Shown here piece after piece: positions 8,233 through 17,511 of a stretch of DNA of 21,428 nucleotides (within the stretch, counting starts at the first letter, position 1; each line of letters begins with the position of its first letter). Both the position numbers and the translations under genes were made by a program. Origin of the DNA: Bacillota bacterium (lineage in GTDB: Bacteria; Bacillota; Sulfobacillia; JAJZYS01; JAJYTV01). The notes beneath the pieces are model-generated. The model saw nothing but the letters and a program-made list of their open reading frames with translations, made no database searches and was not told where the DNA came from. The stretch spans positions 1-21,428 of the forward strand of contig JAJZIE010000012.1 in the NCBI GenBank assembly GCA_021810725.1, read 5' to 3'.

Positions 8233-9158
8233 CGTTCGGCCTTGGCGGTCCTGCGCGAAGCGGGTGCGGACGCGCGCTCGTTCGCGTCGACCCAGAGGTA
8301 CCAGAGGGGGCTCGCGAACAGGATCGACGAGTAGGCGCCGAACACGACGCCGATCAGGATGGCCGCCGAGAGGTCCTGCGTCGTCGCGCCGCCGAAGATC
8401 AGCAGCGCGAGCATGGCCAGGATCACGACGACCGCCGTGATGATCGACCGGGCAAGGGTCTGGTTGAGTGAGCGGTTCGTCAGCTCCTTGAGTGACTCCC
8501 CGCGCTTTCTGAGGCGCATGTTCTCGCGGATCCGGTCGAAGATGATGATTCGGTCGTTCAACGAGTAGCCGATGATGATCAGCACGGCCGGCACGATGTT
8601 CTGACTGATCTGGAAGTGGATCAAGGCCACAAGCCCGATCGTCACGATGGCATCGTAGAAGATGGCCGCGATGCCGGTGAGGGCGAATCGGAAGTCGAAG
8701 CGGATCATCATGTAGAGGACGATCGCGAGCGAGGCGATCAAGACGGCCAGGATACCGGCCTTGACGAGTTCGTTCGAGAAGGTGCCGGTCACCTTGTTGA
8801 GGCCGGTGATCTGGTACTTGCCCACCTGCGACGTAAGGGCGTTCTGCAGGTCGTAGCGGGCATGCTCGGAGAGGGACGGGGTCTCGAGCAGCACCGTGCG
8901 CGACGTGTGGCCGGTCTCGGTGCCGACGAGCTGGATGACCGAGTTGCCGATGTGCTGCTTGTCCAGCACGGAGCGAAGCTGCTCCGCGCTCACCGGCTTC
9001 TGGAACGTCAGGTTGTAGGTGATGCCGCCGGTGAAGTCGATGCCGAGGTTGAGGCCCCGCACAAAGAGGCTGCCAACGGCGATGACCAGGACCACCAGGG
9101 AGACGATGAACCAGGTGCGGCGGTGTCCGATGAAATCGAAGTGCGGCATTGGTCTCAC
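8229..9158 (-). CDS. secF: Protein translocase subunit SecF
   Basis: SecF forms with SecD an RND-type, proton-driven complex that helps pull proteins through SecYEG. The 309-residue protein has an N-terminal TM, 'LNLGIDFTGG' just after it (the SecF periplasmic-domain entry motif), and the conserved membrane block 'GYSLNDRIIIFDRIREN' near residues 190-206. About six TM segments are visible, and the basic C-tail (from about 290) is Arg/Ala-rich. The GTG at 9156-9158 follows AAGGGGGG very closely; the in-frame ATG at 9147-9149, three codons later, is a realistic alternative ('MPHFDFIG' resembles usual SecF N-termini). It lies 8 bases after secD and overlaps the MBL gene by 4 bases. Confidence 0.96.
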   Translation of the reverse strand: MRPMPHFDFIGHRRTWFIVSLVVLVIAVGSLFVRGLNLGIDFTGGITYNLTFQKPVSAEQLRSVLDKQHIGNSVIQLVGTETGHTSRTVLLETPSLSEHARYDLQNALTSQVGKYQITGLNKVTGTFSNELVKAGILAVLIASLAIVLYMMIRFDFRFALTGIAAIFYDAIVTIGLVALIHFQISQNIVPAVLIIIGYSLNDRIIIFDRIRENMRLRKRGESLKELTNRSLNQTLARSIITAVVVILAMLALLIFGGATTQDLSAAILIGVVFGAYSSILFASPLWYLWVDANERASAPASRRTAKAER

Positions 9159-9166
9159 TTCCCCCC

Positions 9167-10369
9167 TTAGCCCAGGAACAGTTTCTGGTTGCGCACGAGC
9201 ACGGTGTCCTCGGAAAGGCGCAGGAGGTAGCGCGTCACGCCGACGGCGGTGACGAAGCTCGCGAGCACACCGATGATCAGCGTGACGGCGAAACCGCGCA
9301 CCTCGCCGGTGCCGAAGTAGTAGAGCACGGCGGCGGCGATCACGGTCGAGACGTTCGAGTCCATGATCGCGCGAAGGGCGTTCTTGAAGCCGTGGTCGAT
9401 CGCCGCGCCCAAGGTTCTCCCGGCACGCAGCTCATCTCGGATACGGGCGAAGATGATGACGTTCGCGTCGACCGCGATGGCCGCCGAGAGGATGATACCG
9501 GCGATGCCCGGCAGGGTCAGCACGGCGCCGAACGCGACGAGTGCCCCGACGACGAGGATCAGGTAGATGGCGAGCGCGACGTCGGCGATCAGGCCGGCGT
9601 AACGGTAGATGCCGAGCATGATGAGGACGATCAGCGCCATGGCGATCAGGATCGCGACCGCGCTGGCGTGGATCGAATCCTGGCCGAGGGTCGGCGAGAC
9701 CGACTGCGCGTCGATGATGCGCATCGGGATCGGCAGGGCACCCGAGTTGAGGAGGTCCGCTGTCTGCTGGGCCTGCTTGAGGCTCGAGAAGCCGCCCGAG
9801 ATCATGGCCTGGCCATTCGGGATGACCGAGTCCACCTTCGGTGCCTCGATCATGTTCTTGTCGAGGTAGATCGAGATGACTTGTCCGAGATACTGCTTCG
9901 TCGCCGCGGCGAAGAGCTTGGTGCCTTCCGCGTTGAACTGCAGGTTGACGATCGGACCCTGGCTCTGGTCGAGTGCCGCCGAGGCCGAGGTGAGGTCCTT
10001 GCCGGTGAGGATGACCTTGCCGTTCGGTCCCTTGAACTCGAGCTGCGCCGTCTGGCCGATCATCTTGATCGCCTGCTGCTGGTTCTTGACGCCGGCGAGG
10101 TCGACGATGATCTGATTGCTGCCCTGCAACTGGATGGACGGTTCCGAGATGCCGAGCTTGTTCGCGCGGTAGGCGATGATTGTCTCCGCCTTCTGCATGT
10201 CGGCGTGGGTCGCAGGCTTGGTCGCCTGCAGGACGACGTGGACGCCGCCCTTGAGGTCGAGTCCTTCTTTCACATAGTCGGTGATCGGGCTGACCGCGGT
10301 GAAGTACCCGTAAATTGCGGCCACCACGACCACGATCAGGATGAGGCCGATGATTCCGCGGCCGCGCAC
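9167..10369 (-). CDS. secD: Protein translocase subunit SecD
   Basis: SecD, the partner of SecF, spans the membrane six times with a large P1 domain outside. At 400 residues it is the compact Gram-positive form. Visible motifs are an N-terminal TM (about 6-24), 'GLDLKGGVHVVLQ' (36-48), the P1 region, and 'AVDANVIIFARIRDE', whose aspartate is part of the proton path. I chose GTG 10367-10369 because a perfect GGAGGAGG lies exactly 7 bases upstream (10377-10384). The longer frame from GTG 10405 would begin almost at the predicted transcription start, so it is unlikely. Stop TAA 9167-9169. Confidence 0.96.
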   Translation of the reverse strand: MRGRGIIGLILIVVVVAAIYGYFTAVSPITDYVKEGLDLKGGVHVVLQATKPATHADMQKAETIIAYRANKLGISEPSIQLQGSNQIIVDLAGVKNQQQAIKMIGQTAQLEFKGPNGKVILTGKDLTSASAALDQSQGPIVNLQFNAEGTKLFAAATKQYLGQVISIYLDKNMIEAPKVDSVIPNGQAMISGGFSSLKQAQQTADLLNSGALPIPMRIIDAQSVSPTLGQDSIHASAVAILIAMALIVLIMLGIYRYAGLIADVALAIYLILVVGALVAFGAVLTLPGIAGIILSAAIAVDANVIIFARIRDELRAGRTLGAAIDHGFKNALRAIMDSNVSTVIAAAVLYYFGTGEVRGFAVTLIIGVLASFVTAVGVTRYLLRLSEDTVLVRNQKLFLG

Positions 10370-10376
10370 GGCTTGT

Positions 10377-10384
10377 CCTCCTCC
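10377..10384 (-). promoter_or_regulatory. Ribosome binding site that fixes the secD start
   Basis: On the minus strand GGAGGAGG is followed by 7 bases (ACAAGCC) and then GTG at 10369. It nearly perfectly complements the 16S rRNA 3' end and decides between two in-frame GTG starts (10405 and 10369). Confidence 0.85.
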
Positions 10385-10408
10385 ACGACAAATGGAAGTC
10401 CACACGGC

Positions 10409-10414
10409 ATTATA
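10409..10414 (-). promoter_or_regulatory. TATAAT -10 element upstream of secD
   Basis: A perfect TATAAT reads on the minus strand in the 78-base gap between the HD gene stop and the secD start. Transcription would begin near 10402, giving a leader of about 33 bases that contains the secD ribosome site. No good -35 is present at 16-18 bases, so an activator or another contact may be needed. In such GC-rich DNA the match is unlikely to be chance, but it is unproven. Confidence 0.55.
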
Positions 10415-10447
10415 CGGGAAGGACGAGAACCTTGCCTTTCCCTTTTC

Positions 10448-11116
10448 TCAGAGCAGCTTGTGCTCGTTCGCCGTCAGGCTGAAACGGCAGTGCAGCACCT
10501 CGGCGGCCCGCCTGCACATGACCATGCGACTCAGAAAGATCTCGAAATAGTTCATCGGCGAGATCGAGTCGTCGATCTGCAGCGCGAGGGTGATCACCGC
10601 CGCCTCGCGGTCGATCACCAGTTGGCTGCGCCGCACGGCCGCGTTGACGCGGTCGTGTTCGTCGTATTGCGCCGGGTCCTCGGTCTGAACGCGGCTGATG
10701 TGCACATCGGACTTGTCGGCGAGGATCAGAGCCGCCGAAATGGGCGATACGGCCTCGCCGTACTCCTCCTCGTGGTTGCCGATCGCGCCGAGAACGAGCG
10801 CGATCTCGTCCGAGGGCATGCCGGCCTCGCGCAGGATCGGATAGGCGAGCATCGCGGACGACTGCCCGTGGTGATTGCGGCCCGCGATGTTGCCGATGTC
10901 GTGCAGGTATCCGGCGATGGCCGCAAGCTCCGCGTCGCGCTGCGGGTAACCGAGTTCCGTGAGCACGCGGCGCGCGATCTTCGCGACCAGGCCGACGTGC
11001 CGGGTGCCGTGTTCCGTATAGCCCATGGCCCGCAGTGCCGCGTTGGCCGCGAGCACGAACTCGTGCACATCCTGGCGACCCGCGATGGTCTCAAGCGTTA
11101 CGGCGATCGGGTTCAA
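10448..11116 (-). CDS. HD-domain phosphohydrolase
   Basis: A 222-residue HD-superfamily protein with the complete metal-ligand set: H40, H72-D73 ('YLHDIGN'), H82/H83, H115 ('GNHEEE') and D134 ('LADKSDVH'). These enzymes are metal-dependent phosphatases or phosphodiesterases; the substrate here is unknown, with nucleotides or cyclic dinucleotides being possible. The C-terminal third (about 165-222) is not HD-like to my eye. The start is TTG 11114-11116 with AGGAAGGGAG directly before it; a GTG at 11066-11068 is an alternative. It overlaps the P-loop gene by 26 bases, so the two are probably translationally coupled. TATAAT and secD follow 78 bases later. Confidence 0.85.
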   Translation of the reverse strand: MNPIAVTLETIAGRQDVHEFVLAANAALRAMGYTEHGTRHVGLVAKIARRVLTELGYPQRDAELAAIAGYLHDIGNIAGRNHHGQSSAMLAYPILREAGMPSDEIALVLGAIGNHEEEYGEAVSPISAALILADKSDVHISRVQTEDPAQYDEHDRVNAAVRRSQLVIDREAAVITLALQIDDSISPMNYFEIFLSRMVMCRRAAEVLHCRFSLTANEHKLL

Positions 11117-11459
11117 CTCCCTTCCTGCGCAAGGCAGCCTCCACGCGATCCGCGACCTCTTCCGGCCCGAGGCCGTCGGTGTGGAGATGGATGACGGCCC
11201 GCTCGATGGCGTTTCTCAGTCTCTGCCTCTCGGTCTGGACCCGCTCGGGGCCGTAGCCCACCCTGCGCCTGCGGCGCACCGTCTCGATCTCCGCGTCCAG
11301 CACCACGACATACCGGTAGCCGAGTGACCGCGCCAGGTCCCGCACACTCGAGTGTTCCTGAGGCAGGCAGTGGGCATCGAAGCCGCGCCGGCGCAGGTGG
11401 CCAGCGAGGGTAGACTTCCCCGCCGCCGACACGCCGACGATCGCTACGGGCACCGTCAT
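11091..11459 (-). CDS. Small P-loop NTPase / putative nucleotide kinase-like protein
   Basis: A 122-residue protein with a Walker A motif 'GVSAAGKST' at residues 9-17 (K15, S16) immediately at the N-terminus, as in small kinases such as dephospho-CoA or adenylate kinases. 'YVVVLDAEIETVRRRRRVGYG' near 48-70 is like the second strand and substrate/LID region of that fold. At 122 residues it is shorter than most such kinases. Biochemical function is unknown. The start is ATG 11457-11459, one base after the phosphatase stop, with no evident Shine-Dalgarno sequence, so translational coupling is likely. Its end overlaps the HD gene. Confidence 0.75.
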   Translation of the reverse strand: MTVPVAIVGVSAAGKSTLAGHLRRRGFDAHCLPQEHSSVRDLARSLGYRYVVVLDAEIETVRRRRRVGYGPERVQTERQRLRNAIERAVIHLHTDGLGPEEVADRVEAALRRKGVEPDRRNA

Positions 11460-11460
11460 T

Positions 11461-12157
11461 CTACGCCGGCAGGTGCAGGCTGAAGACGCGGGCCGTCGCT
11501 TCCGTTGCCGTGCAGATGCCGAACACCCCCACCGTCATGTCGTCCCTCGGCCGGCCCTTGGCCTGGCCGTGCGAAAGGTCCAGAATCGCCTGCGCGAGCA
11601 GCTCGGTGGCATCCGGCGCCGCCGCGCGGACGAGATCCGCGACGCCCTCGAGCACGTCGTGGGTCTGGGACCAGCGATCCGGAGCCAGAACCCCGTCCGA
11701 CAGAGCTGCGATTATCGTCCCCTCGCTCAGTGGGAACTCATGCACGAACGGTTTCGTCGTGGGGTCGACCCCGATCGGGCCATATGGGCACGAGAGCTGC
11801 TCCACCACACCCTGCCTGCGCACCAGGACGACGTCCGGGCCGTTCTGCGACACCAGGAGGGCCTTCGCCTCGAGATCCGCCGACACGATGGTGAGCGTGG
11901 CGGAGACCTTGCCGCCGCGCTGCGCGTAGAGGAGGTCGTGCACCGCCCGGGCCGTGGCGCCGTCGCGGGCCCCCTCCGAAATCAGGTTCGCGCAGCGGTT
12001 GGCCACCAGAAGGGCCGTGCGCCGCGCGGCCTCGCCGTTGCCCTGTCCGTCGGCCATGATGAGCGAGACGCCGCCCCTCGCGCGCTCCACCACCTGCGCC
12101 TGGTCGCCGCTCCAGTTGAGGCCGTGCCGCGGCAGCTTGCGCACCGCAACGTGGATC

Positions 12158-12168
<11 letters not shown>
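11461..12168 (-). CDS. Stand-alone SpoIIE-type PP2C protein phosphatase
   Basis: A 235-residue phosphatase of the SpoIIE/PPM (metal-dependent Ser/Thr phosphatase) type. Metal-binding acidic motifs are all seen: D22 ('GDQAQVV'), D40-G41 ('LIMADGQGNG'), D158 ('ALSDGV') and D209-D210 ('RDDMTV'). The usual N-terminal sensor or membrane part of SpoIIE or RsbU is absent, so it is the bare catalytic domain. A plausible role is dephosphorylation of an anti-anti-sigma-type or other phosphoprotein, but no such partner is nearby. The start is GTG 12166-12168 with GGGGGAGGTGG ending 6 bases upstream; it overlaps selB by 11 bases. The P-loop gene follows after one base. Confidence 0.9.
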
Positions 12169-14071
<1,903 letters not shown>

Positions 14072-14142
14072 GGGCCTTCCCGATCTCCCTTGACCATACC
14101 CGTCGAAGCCTGTGCCAAGCCTATTTCCACGCCTCTTCGCGT

Positions 14143-14171
14143 TTGACAGCGGTCACGGCGGACTCTATACT
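14143..14171 (+). promoter_or_regulatory. Consensus promoter of tRNA-Pro
   Basis: A perfect TTGACA (14143-14148) and TATACT (14166-14171, five of six) are 17 bases apart on the plus strand. Transcription would begin near 14178, a few bases before the mature tRNA at 14184. This is the best housekeeping promoter in the window. Confidence 0.9.
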
Positions 14172-14183
14172 TTCGTTGTGCTT

Positions 14184-14261
14184 CGGGGAGTGGCGCAGTT
14201 TGGCTAGCGCGCTGCGTTCGGGACGCAGAGGTCGCAGGTTCAAATCCTGTCTCCCCGACCA
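14184..14261 (+). tRNA. tRNA-Pro (anticodon CGG)
   Basis: A complete cloverleaf is visible. Acceptor arms are CGGGGAG and CTCCCCG, pairing 7/7 with the C1-G72 pair typical of bacterial tRNA-Pro. The anticodon arm CTGCG / CGCAG encloses loop TTCGGGA, giving anticodon CGG (reads CCG proline codons). The T arm is GCAGG-TTCAAAT-CCTGT. CCA is encoded at 14259-14261. It is not tRNA-Sec: the anticodon is not TCA and the length is 78 bases. Confidence 0.97.
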
Positions 14262-14268
14262 GTATTCC

Positions 14269-14301
14269 AGGGACCGTCCGCGATGCGGTCGGTCCCTTTT
14301 T
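14269..14301 (+). terminator. Intrinsic terminator of tRNA-Pro
   Basis: The stem AGGGACCG (14269-14276) pairs with CGGTCCCT (14290-14297); CCGC and GCGG extend it inward past one T-T mismatch, with a 3-base loop. A run of five T (14297-14301) follows. No T-run lies on the other side, so it acts on plus-strand transcripts, 29 bases before the convergent NUDIX stop. Confidence 0.9.
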
Positions 14302-14330
14302 GCGAAGGTGGGAGGAAATCCGGCGGAAGA

Positions 14331-14726
14331 TCACCTGGAATGGATCTCACGCGCCTTACGCAGCAGGGCGCGGTAGCCCGGATAGCCGTGGCGCTGCACC
14401 TGTTCCTGCGCCTGGTCGAATCCGAGCCAGCGCGCTTCCGCGATCTCGGACTGCAGCGGGCGCACCTCGCCATTCTCGTAAGTCATGAAGAACCAGGTCA
14501 CCTGCTTGTCGTTGCCGCCGGAAAGCGCGTAACCGACCTGGCCAAGACGCTCGCCCGGCACGGCCTGCACGCCGGTCTCCTCCAGCACCTCGCGCACCGC
14601 GGCCTCCTTGGGAGTCTCCCCCTGCTCGATGTGCCCCTTGGGGAACGTCCAGCGACCGTAACGATCCCTGATCATCAGAACTTCGTCGCCGCGTACCACG
14701 ATGCCGCCTGCCGACTGCTCGGTCAT
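14331..14726 (-). CDS. NUDIX hydrolase
   Basis: A 131-residue protein with a complete Nudix box at residues 31-53: G31-x5-E37-x7-R45-E46-V-L-E49-E50-x-G52-V53, so hydrolysis of a nucleoside diphosphate linked to another moiety is expected. 'DRYGRWTFPKGHIEQGE' resembles the MutT/Ap4A pyrophosphatase-like group, but the substrate cannot be named. The start is ATG 14724-14726, preceded by a G-rich GGGGTGG; a GTG at 14748-14750 would extend it by 8 residues but has no ribosome site. It converges with the tRNA and is divergent from the first TrkA-type gene, whose start is 42 bases away. Confidence 0.92.
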   Translation of the reverse strand: MTEQSAGGIVVRGDEVLMIRDRYGRWTFPKGHIEQGETPKEAAVREVLEETGVQAVPGERLGQVGYALSGGNDKQVTWFFMTYENGEVRPLQSEIAEARWLGFDQAQEQVQRHGYPGYRALLRKAREIHSR

Positions 14727-14767
14727 ATCGCCACCCCAACTTCCTGTCACTGCGGAGGGAGCGCCTC

Positions 14768-15196
14768 ATGTTCATTATAGTCGTAGGTTGCGGTCGGCTG
14801 GGATCATCCCTGGCGCGCAGCCTGTCCGGAGCGGGCCACCGCGTGACCGTCGTGGACTGGAACCCGCAGCGCTTCGAGCGCATCGCGGACCTGCCCGAAG
14901 TGACGCAGGTCCTGGGTACCGGCATCGATGCCGACGTGATGCGGGAGGCGGGCGCCGAGGAATGCGACGCACTCGTCGCCGTGACCGACCACGACAATTC
15001 CAACATCATGATCGCCCAGACCGCCGAGCAGATCTTCAAGGTCCGGCACGTGGTCGCACGGGTCAACGACCCGCGCACGGGTCCGCTCCTCGAAAGATTC
15101 GGCATCCGCGCCGTCTGTCCGACGCAGCTCGCGGCCGACGCCCTCTTCGAGACCTTGCAATCGGGCTGGGCCGACGCGCAGCCCGGCCAACGCTGA
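14768..15196 (+). CDS. RCK_N / TrkA-N NAD-binding protein, single domain
   Basis: A 142-residue Rossmann-fold protein of the kind that regulates Trk/Ktr potassium transporters by binding NAD(H) or ATP. The dinucleotide motif is G7-C-G9-R-L-G12, with acidic D30 at the end of the second strand ('VTVVDWNP') for ribose contact, and 'DALVAVTDHDNSN' and 'VVARVNDP' further on. It lacks the C-terminal TrkA_C (RCK_C) domain, so it is a half-length RCK subunit. The start is ATG with GGAGGGAG ending 6 bases upstream. A second RCK gene follows after a 51-base gap. No potassium channel/transporter gene is in the window, so the partner is unknown. Confidence 0.9.
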   Translation: MFIIVVGCGRLGSSLARSLSGAGHRVTVVDWNPQRFERIADLPEVTQVLGTGIDADVMREAGAEECDALVAVTDHDNSNIMIAQTAEQIFKVRHVVARVNDPRTGPLLERFGIRAVCPTQLAADALFETLQSGWADAQPGQR

Positions 15197-15247
15197 AGCT
15201 GAAGGAGGGACCTGGCGGTCCGCGAGGTGCGGCCGGCCAGAGGACTT

Positions 15248-15913
15248 ATGTACGTGATCGTGGTCGGCGGTGGCAAGGTCGGGTACTACCTGGCCAAGAC
15301 GCTGCTCGCAGAAGGACACGAGGTCGCCATCGTTGAGCGGGACGAAAAGGTCTGCCGCAAGCTCGAACTCGATCTCGGCGAAATCCTGGTGCAGGCCGAC
15401 GGGTCGACGCCGGCGGGACTCGAACTGGCCGGCGCCGGGCGGGCCGAGGTCCTGACCGCAGTGACAGGGCAGGACGAGACCAACCTTGTCGCCTGTCAGG
15501 TCGCGCGCACGTTCTTCAACGTCCAGCGCACGATCGGGCGCATCAACAACCCGAAGAACGAGGCGCTGTTCCGCGTGCTGAACGCCGGCACCGCCGTGAG
15601 CTCGACGCAGATCATCGCGGGGCTCATCCAGCGCGAGGTGGATACGCGCCATATCCAGAAGCTGCTGCCGCTCGCGACAGGCAAGGTGAACCTCTTTGAA
15701 CTGGACCTGTCCGATCCGTCCCCCGCGCTCGGCAAGACGGTCGCCGACCTCAGCATGCCACCGGGAACGCTGCTGGTCGCGGTGATGCGGGCAGGCAGCG
15801 TCATCGTGCCGGACGGCCGCACCCAGCTCCTCAAGGGCGACCGGCTGATCGCCGTGGCCCAGAGCGATCGCGAGGAGGAGCTCGCGCGCCTGCTGTTCGG
15901 CGCAGAGGCCTGA
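15248..15913 (+). CDS. TrkA-type RCK protein (TrkA_N + TrkA_C)
   Basis: A 221-residue protein with two parts: a Rossmann TrkA_N domain (about 1-125) with motif G7-G-G9-K-V-G12 and E30 after the second strand, and a C-terminal TrkA_C ligand-binding domain (about 135-221, 'MRAGSVIVPDGRTQLLKGDRLIAVAQ'). Such proteins gate K+ uptake complexes. I chose ATG 15248 because 'MYVIVVGGG' is the family N-terminus and AGAGG lies just upstream; a GTG at 15227 would add 7 residues. An unused strong GAAGGAGGG lies at 15201-15209 with no start at the right distance. It shares a strand with the preceding RCK gene and ends 17 bases before a terminator. Confidence 0.92.
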   Translation: MYVIVVGGGKVGYYLAKTLLAEGHEVAIVERDEKVCRKLELDLGEILVQADGSTPAGLELAGAGRAEVLTAVTGQDETNLVACQVARTFFNVQRTIGRINNPKNEALFRVLNAGTAVSSTQIIAGLIQREVDTRHIQKLLPLATGKVNLFELDLSDPSPALGKTVADLSMPPGTLLVAVMRAGSVIVPDGRTQLLKGDRLIAVAQSDREEELARLLFGAEA

Positions 15914-15930
15914 GGGCGCACGGGAATAGT

Positions 15931-15967
15931 ACACCGCGGAGGTGCAATCCGCGGTGTCTTTTCTTTT
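15931..15967 (+). terminator. Intrinsic terminator after the RCK pair, overlapping the next gene's ribosome site
   Basis: ACACCGCGGA (15931-15940) and TCCGCGGTGT (15948-15957) are perfect inverted repeats with a 7-base loop, followed by CTTTTCTTTT (15958-15967). It lies 17 bases after the RCK stop. The only good ribosome site of the next gene, GGAGGTG (15938-15944), begins in the left arm and runs into the loop; the likely start GTG (15954-15956) is in the right arm. Confidence 0.85.
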
Positions 15968-17417
15968 GGCTCTCGTGGGCAGCCTTGTCGCGGGTCTCAT
16001 CCTGCTCGCCATCCTGGCCGTGGCCGTCACACCGCTGCTGCAGGCCTTCGGCCGCCGCTTCATGGGCATTCTCGTGCGGGAGAGCTACACGGGCAACGTC
16101 ATGAGTCTCGTCAACTCGATGCGTCGGCTCGGCCCTCAGACCATGGGGGAAACGATGCTGCGCTCAGGCTCGGACGGGAAGGTGATCCAGCGTCCTCTCG
16201 GCACGCCCCGGCACCTGTCGCCATGGCAGGACCTGCTGTTCAATCCCGCACAGATCGGGCGCCTTCCGCTGAACGCCGACGCCAAGGTGGACGTCTCCGT
16301 CGTGATCGGCCCGAAGGCCAAGATTCCCCTCCGTATCGAGACACCGCTCCTGATCGCCGGCATGTCGTACGGCGGTGCGCTCACCCGTGACCTCAAGGTG
16401 GCCCTGGCCCGGGCGGCGAACCAGGCCGGCACGGCCACGAACACCGGCGAGGCCTACCTTCCCGAGGAGCGTCGCGCTGCGCGCAAGCTGATCGTCCAGT
16501 ACCATCGCGGGACCTGGCCGATGTCGCCACAGAACCATCCGCAGCTGCTCGCCTCGGCCGACGCCATCGAGATCCAGATCGGACAGGGCGCCCAGGCGGG
16601 CGCGCCGATGCGCACGCCCGCCCAAAACGTGCGCAGCGACCAGCGCAAGGCGTACGGCCTGGCGCCAGGCAAGGACGCCCTGATCGACGGCAGGCTCCAG
16701 GGCGTTGCGGACGCAGGGGGCCTGGTCGACCTCGTCAAACGTCTGCGCGAGGCCTACGAAGTGCCCGTGGGACTGAAGCTGGCGGCCACCGACCAGATCG
16801 AACAGGATCTCGACGCCCTCGCCGCGGCGCCCCTCGACTTCATCTGCCTGGACGGCGCCGAGGGTGGCACGCACGGAGGGCCGGCCATCCTGCAGGACGA
16901 CTTCGGCCTGCCGACCATGCACGCCATCGCCCGCGCCGACGCCTACCTGCGTCGCATGGGTCGGCGCGCGGAAGTGAGCCTCCTGGCCGCGGGCGGGCTG
17001 TACACGCCAGGCATCTGCCTCAAGGCGCTCGCCTTGGGCGCCGACGCCTGCTACCTCGGCACGAGCGTCGTCGTCGCCAGCATCGCGGAGCAGGCCGTCA
17101 ATCTTGCCCCATGGGAACCGCCCTACAGCATGATTTTCCAGGCAGGCAGCGACCGCGGCCGCTTCTCCGTGGGCAATGCGGAGCAGCACGCGGCGGCGTT
17201 CCTGCGATCCAGCACGGCGGAGATCGAGATCGGCATGCGGGCGCTGGGCAAGGGCGCGCTCACGGAACTGAGCCGCCAGGACATGGTGGCCCTGACCCCG
17301 ATGACCGCCGCCATCACCGGCTGCAGGCTACCTCTGGGACCGATCGAGGAGGACCAGGACGCCGTCTACCTCGATCTGCGCGACACAGACCGGGAGCATC
17401 CCCGCCCGCTGCACTGA
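15954..17417 (+). CDS. Membrane-anchored FMN-binding glutamate synthase-like protein
   Basis: A 487-residue protein related to the glutamate synthase (GltB/archaeal) alpha/beta barrel family. It has an N-terminal hydrophobic segment (about 2-28) that should anchor it to the membrane. The barrel has 'GMSYGGALTRDLKVALARAA', 'TNTGEAYLPEE', 'ADAIEIQIGQGAQAGAP' (the GltB substrate-channel-like block), 'LDGAEGGTHGGP', and 'AAGGLYTPGICLKALALGADACYLGT' in the FMN phosphate region. Unlike glutamate synthase, the segment after 'ACYLGT' has no CxxxxxCxxxxC cluster ligands; the few cysteines are scattered. The product is therefore unlikely to be ordinary glutamate synthase. The best start is GTG 15954 (SD GGAGGTG), though this lies in a terminator hairpin; GTG 15942 is an alternative. 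It ends 94 bases before the SPFH gene. Confidence 0.8.
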   Translation: MSFLLALVGSLVAGLILLAILAVAVTPLLQAFGRRFMGILVRESYTGNVMSLVNSMRRLGPQTMGETMLRSGSDGKVIQRPLGTPRHLSPWQDLLFNPAQIGRLPLNADAKVDVSVVIGPKAKIPLRIETPLLIAGMSYGGALTRDLKVALARAANQAGTATNTGEAYLPEERRAARKLIVQYHRGTWPMSPQNHPQLLASADAIEIQIGQGAQAGAPMRTPAQNVRSDQRKAYGLAPGKDALIDGRLQGVADAGGLVDLVKRLREAYEVPVGLKLAATDQIEQDLDALAAAPLDFICLDGAEGGTHGGPAILQDDFGLPTMHAIARADAYLRRMGRRAEVSLLAAGGLYTPGICLKALALGADACYLGTSVVVASIAEQAVNLAPWEPPYSMIFQAGSDRGRFSVGNAEQHAAAFLRSSTAEIEIGMRALGKGALTELSRQDMVALTPMTAAITGCRLPLGPIEEDQDAVYLDLRDTDREHPRPLH

Positions 17418-17511
17418 GCAGGATATCTGAGGCTGCCCTGTCGAAATCCTCCGGCCACGGGTGACGTCCGCGAAGGGCGCCTGCCCGGAAGGCTCGAGAG
17501 GAGTGGCGCTC

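Noticed and set aside
9149..11194. Long plus-strand open frame opposite secD and the HD gene
   Set aside because: Antisense shadow; composition is Asp/Arg/Val/His-rich without motifs.
14184..14261. Possibility that the tRNA next to selB is tRNA-Sec
   Set aside because: Anticodon is CGG, length 78 bases, normal arms; it is tRNA-Pro.
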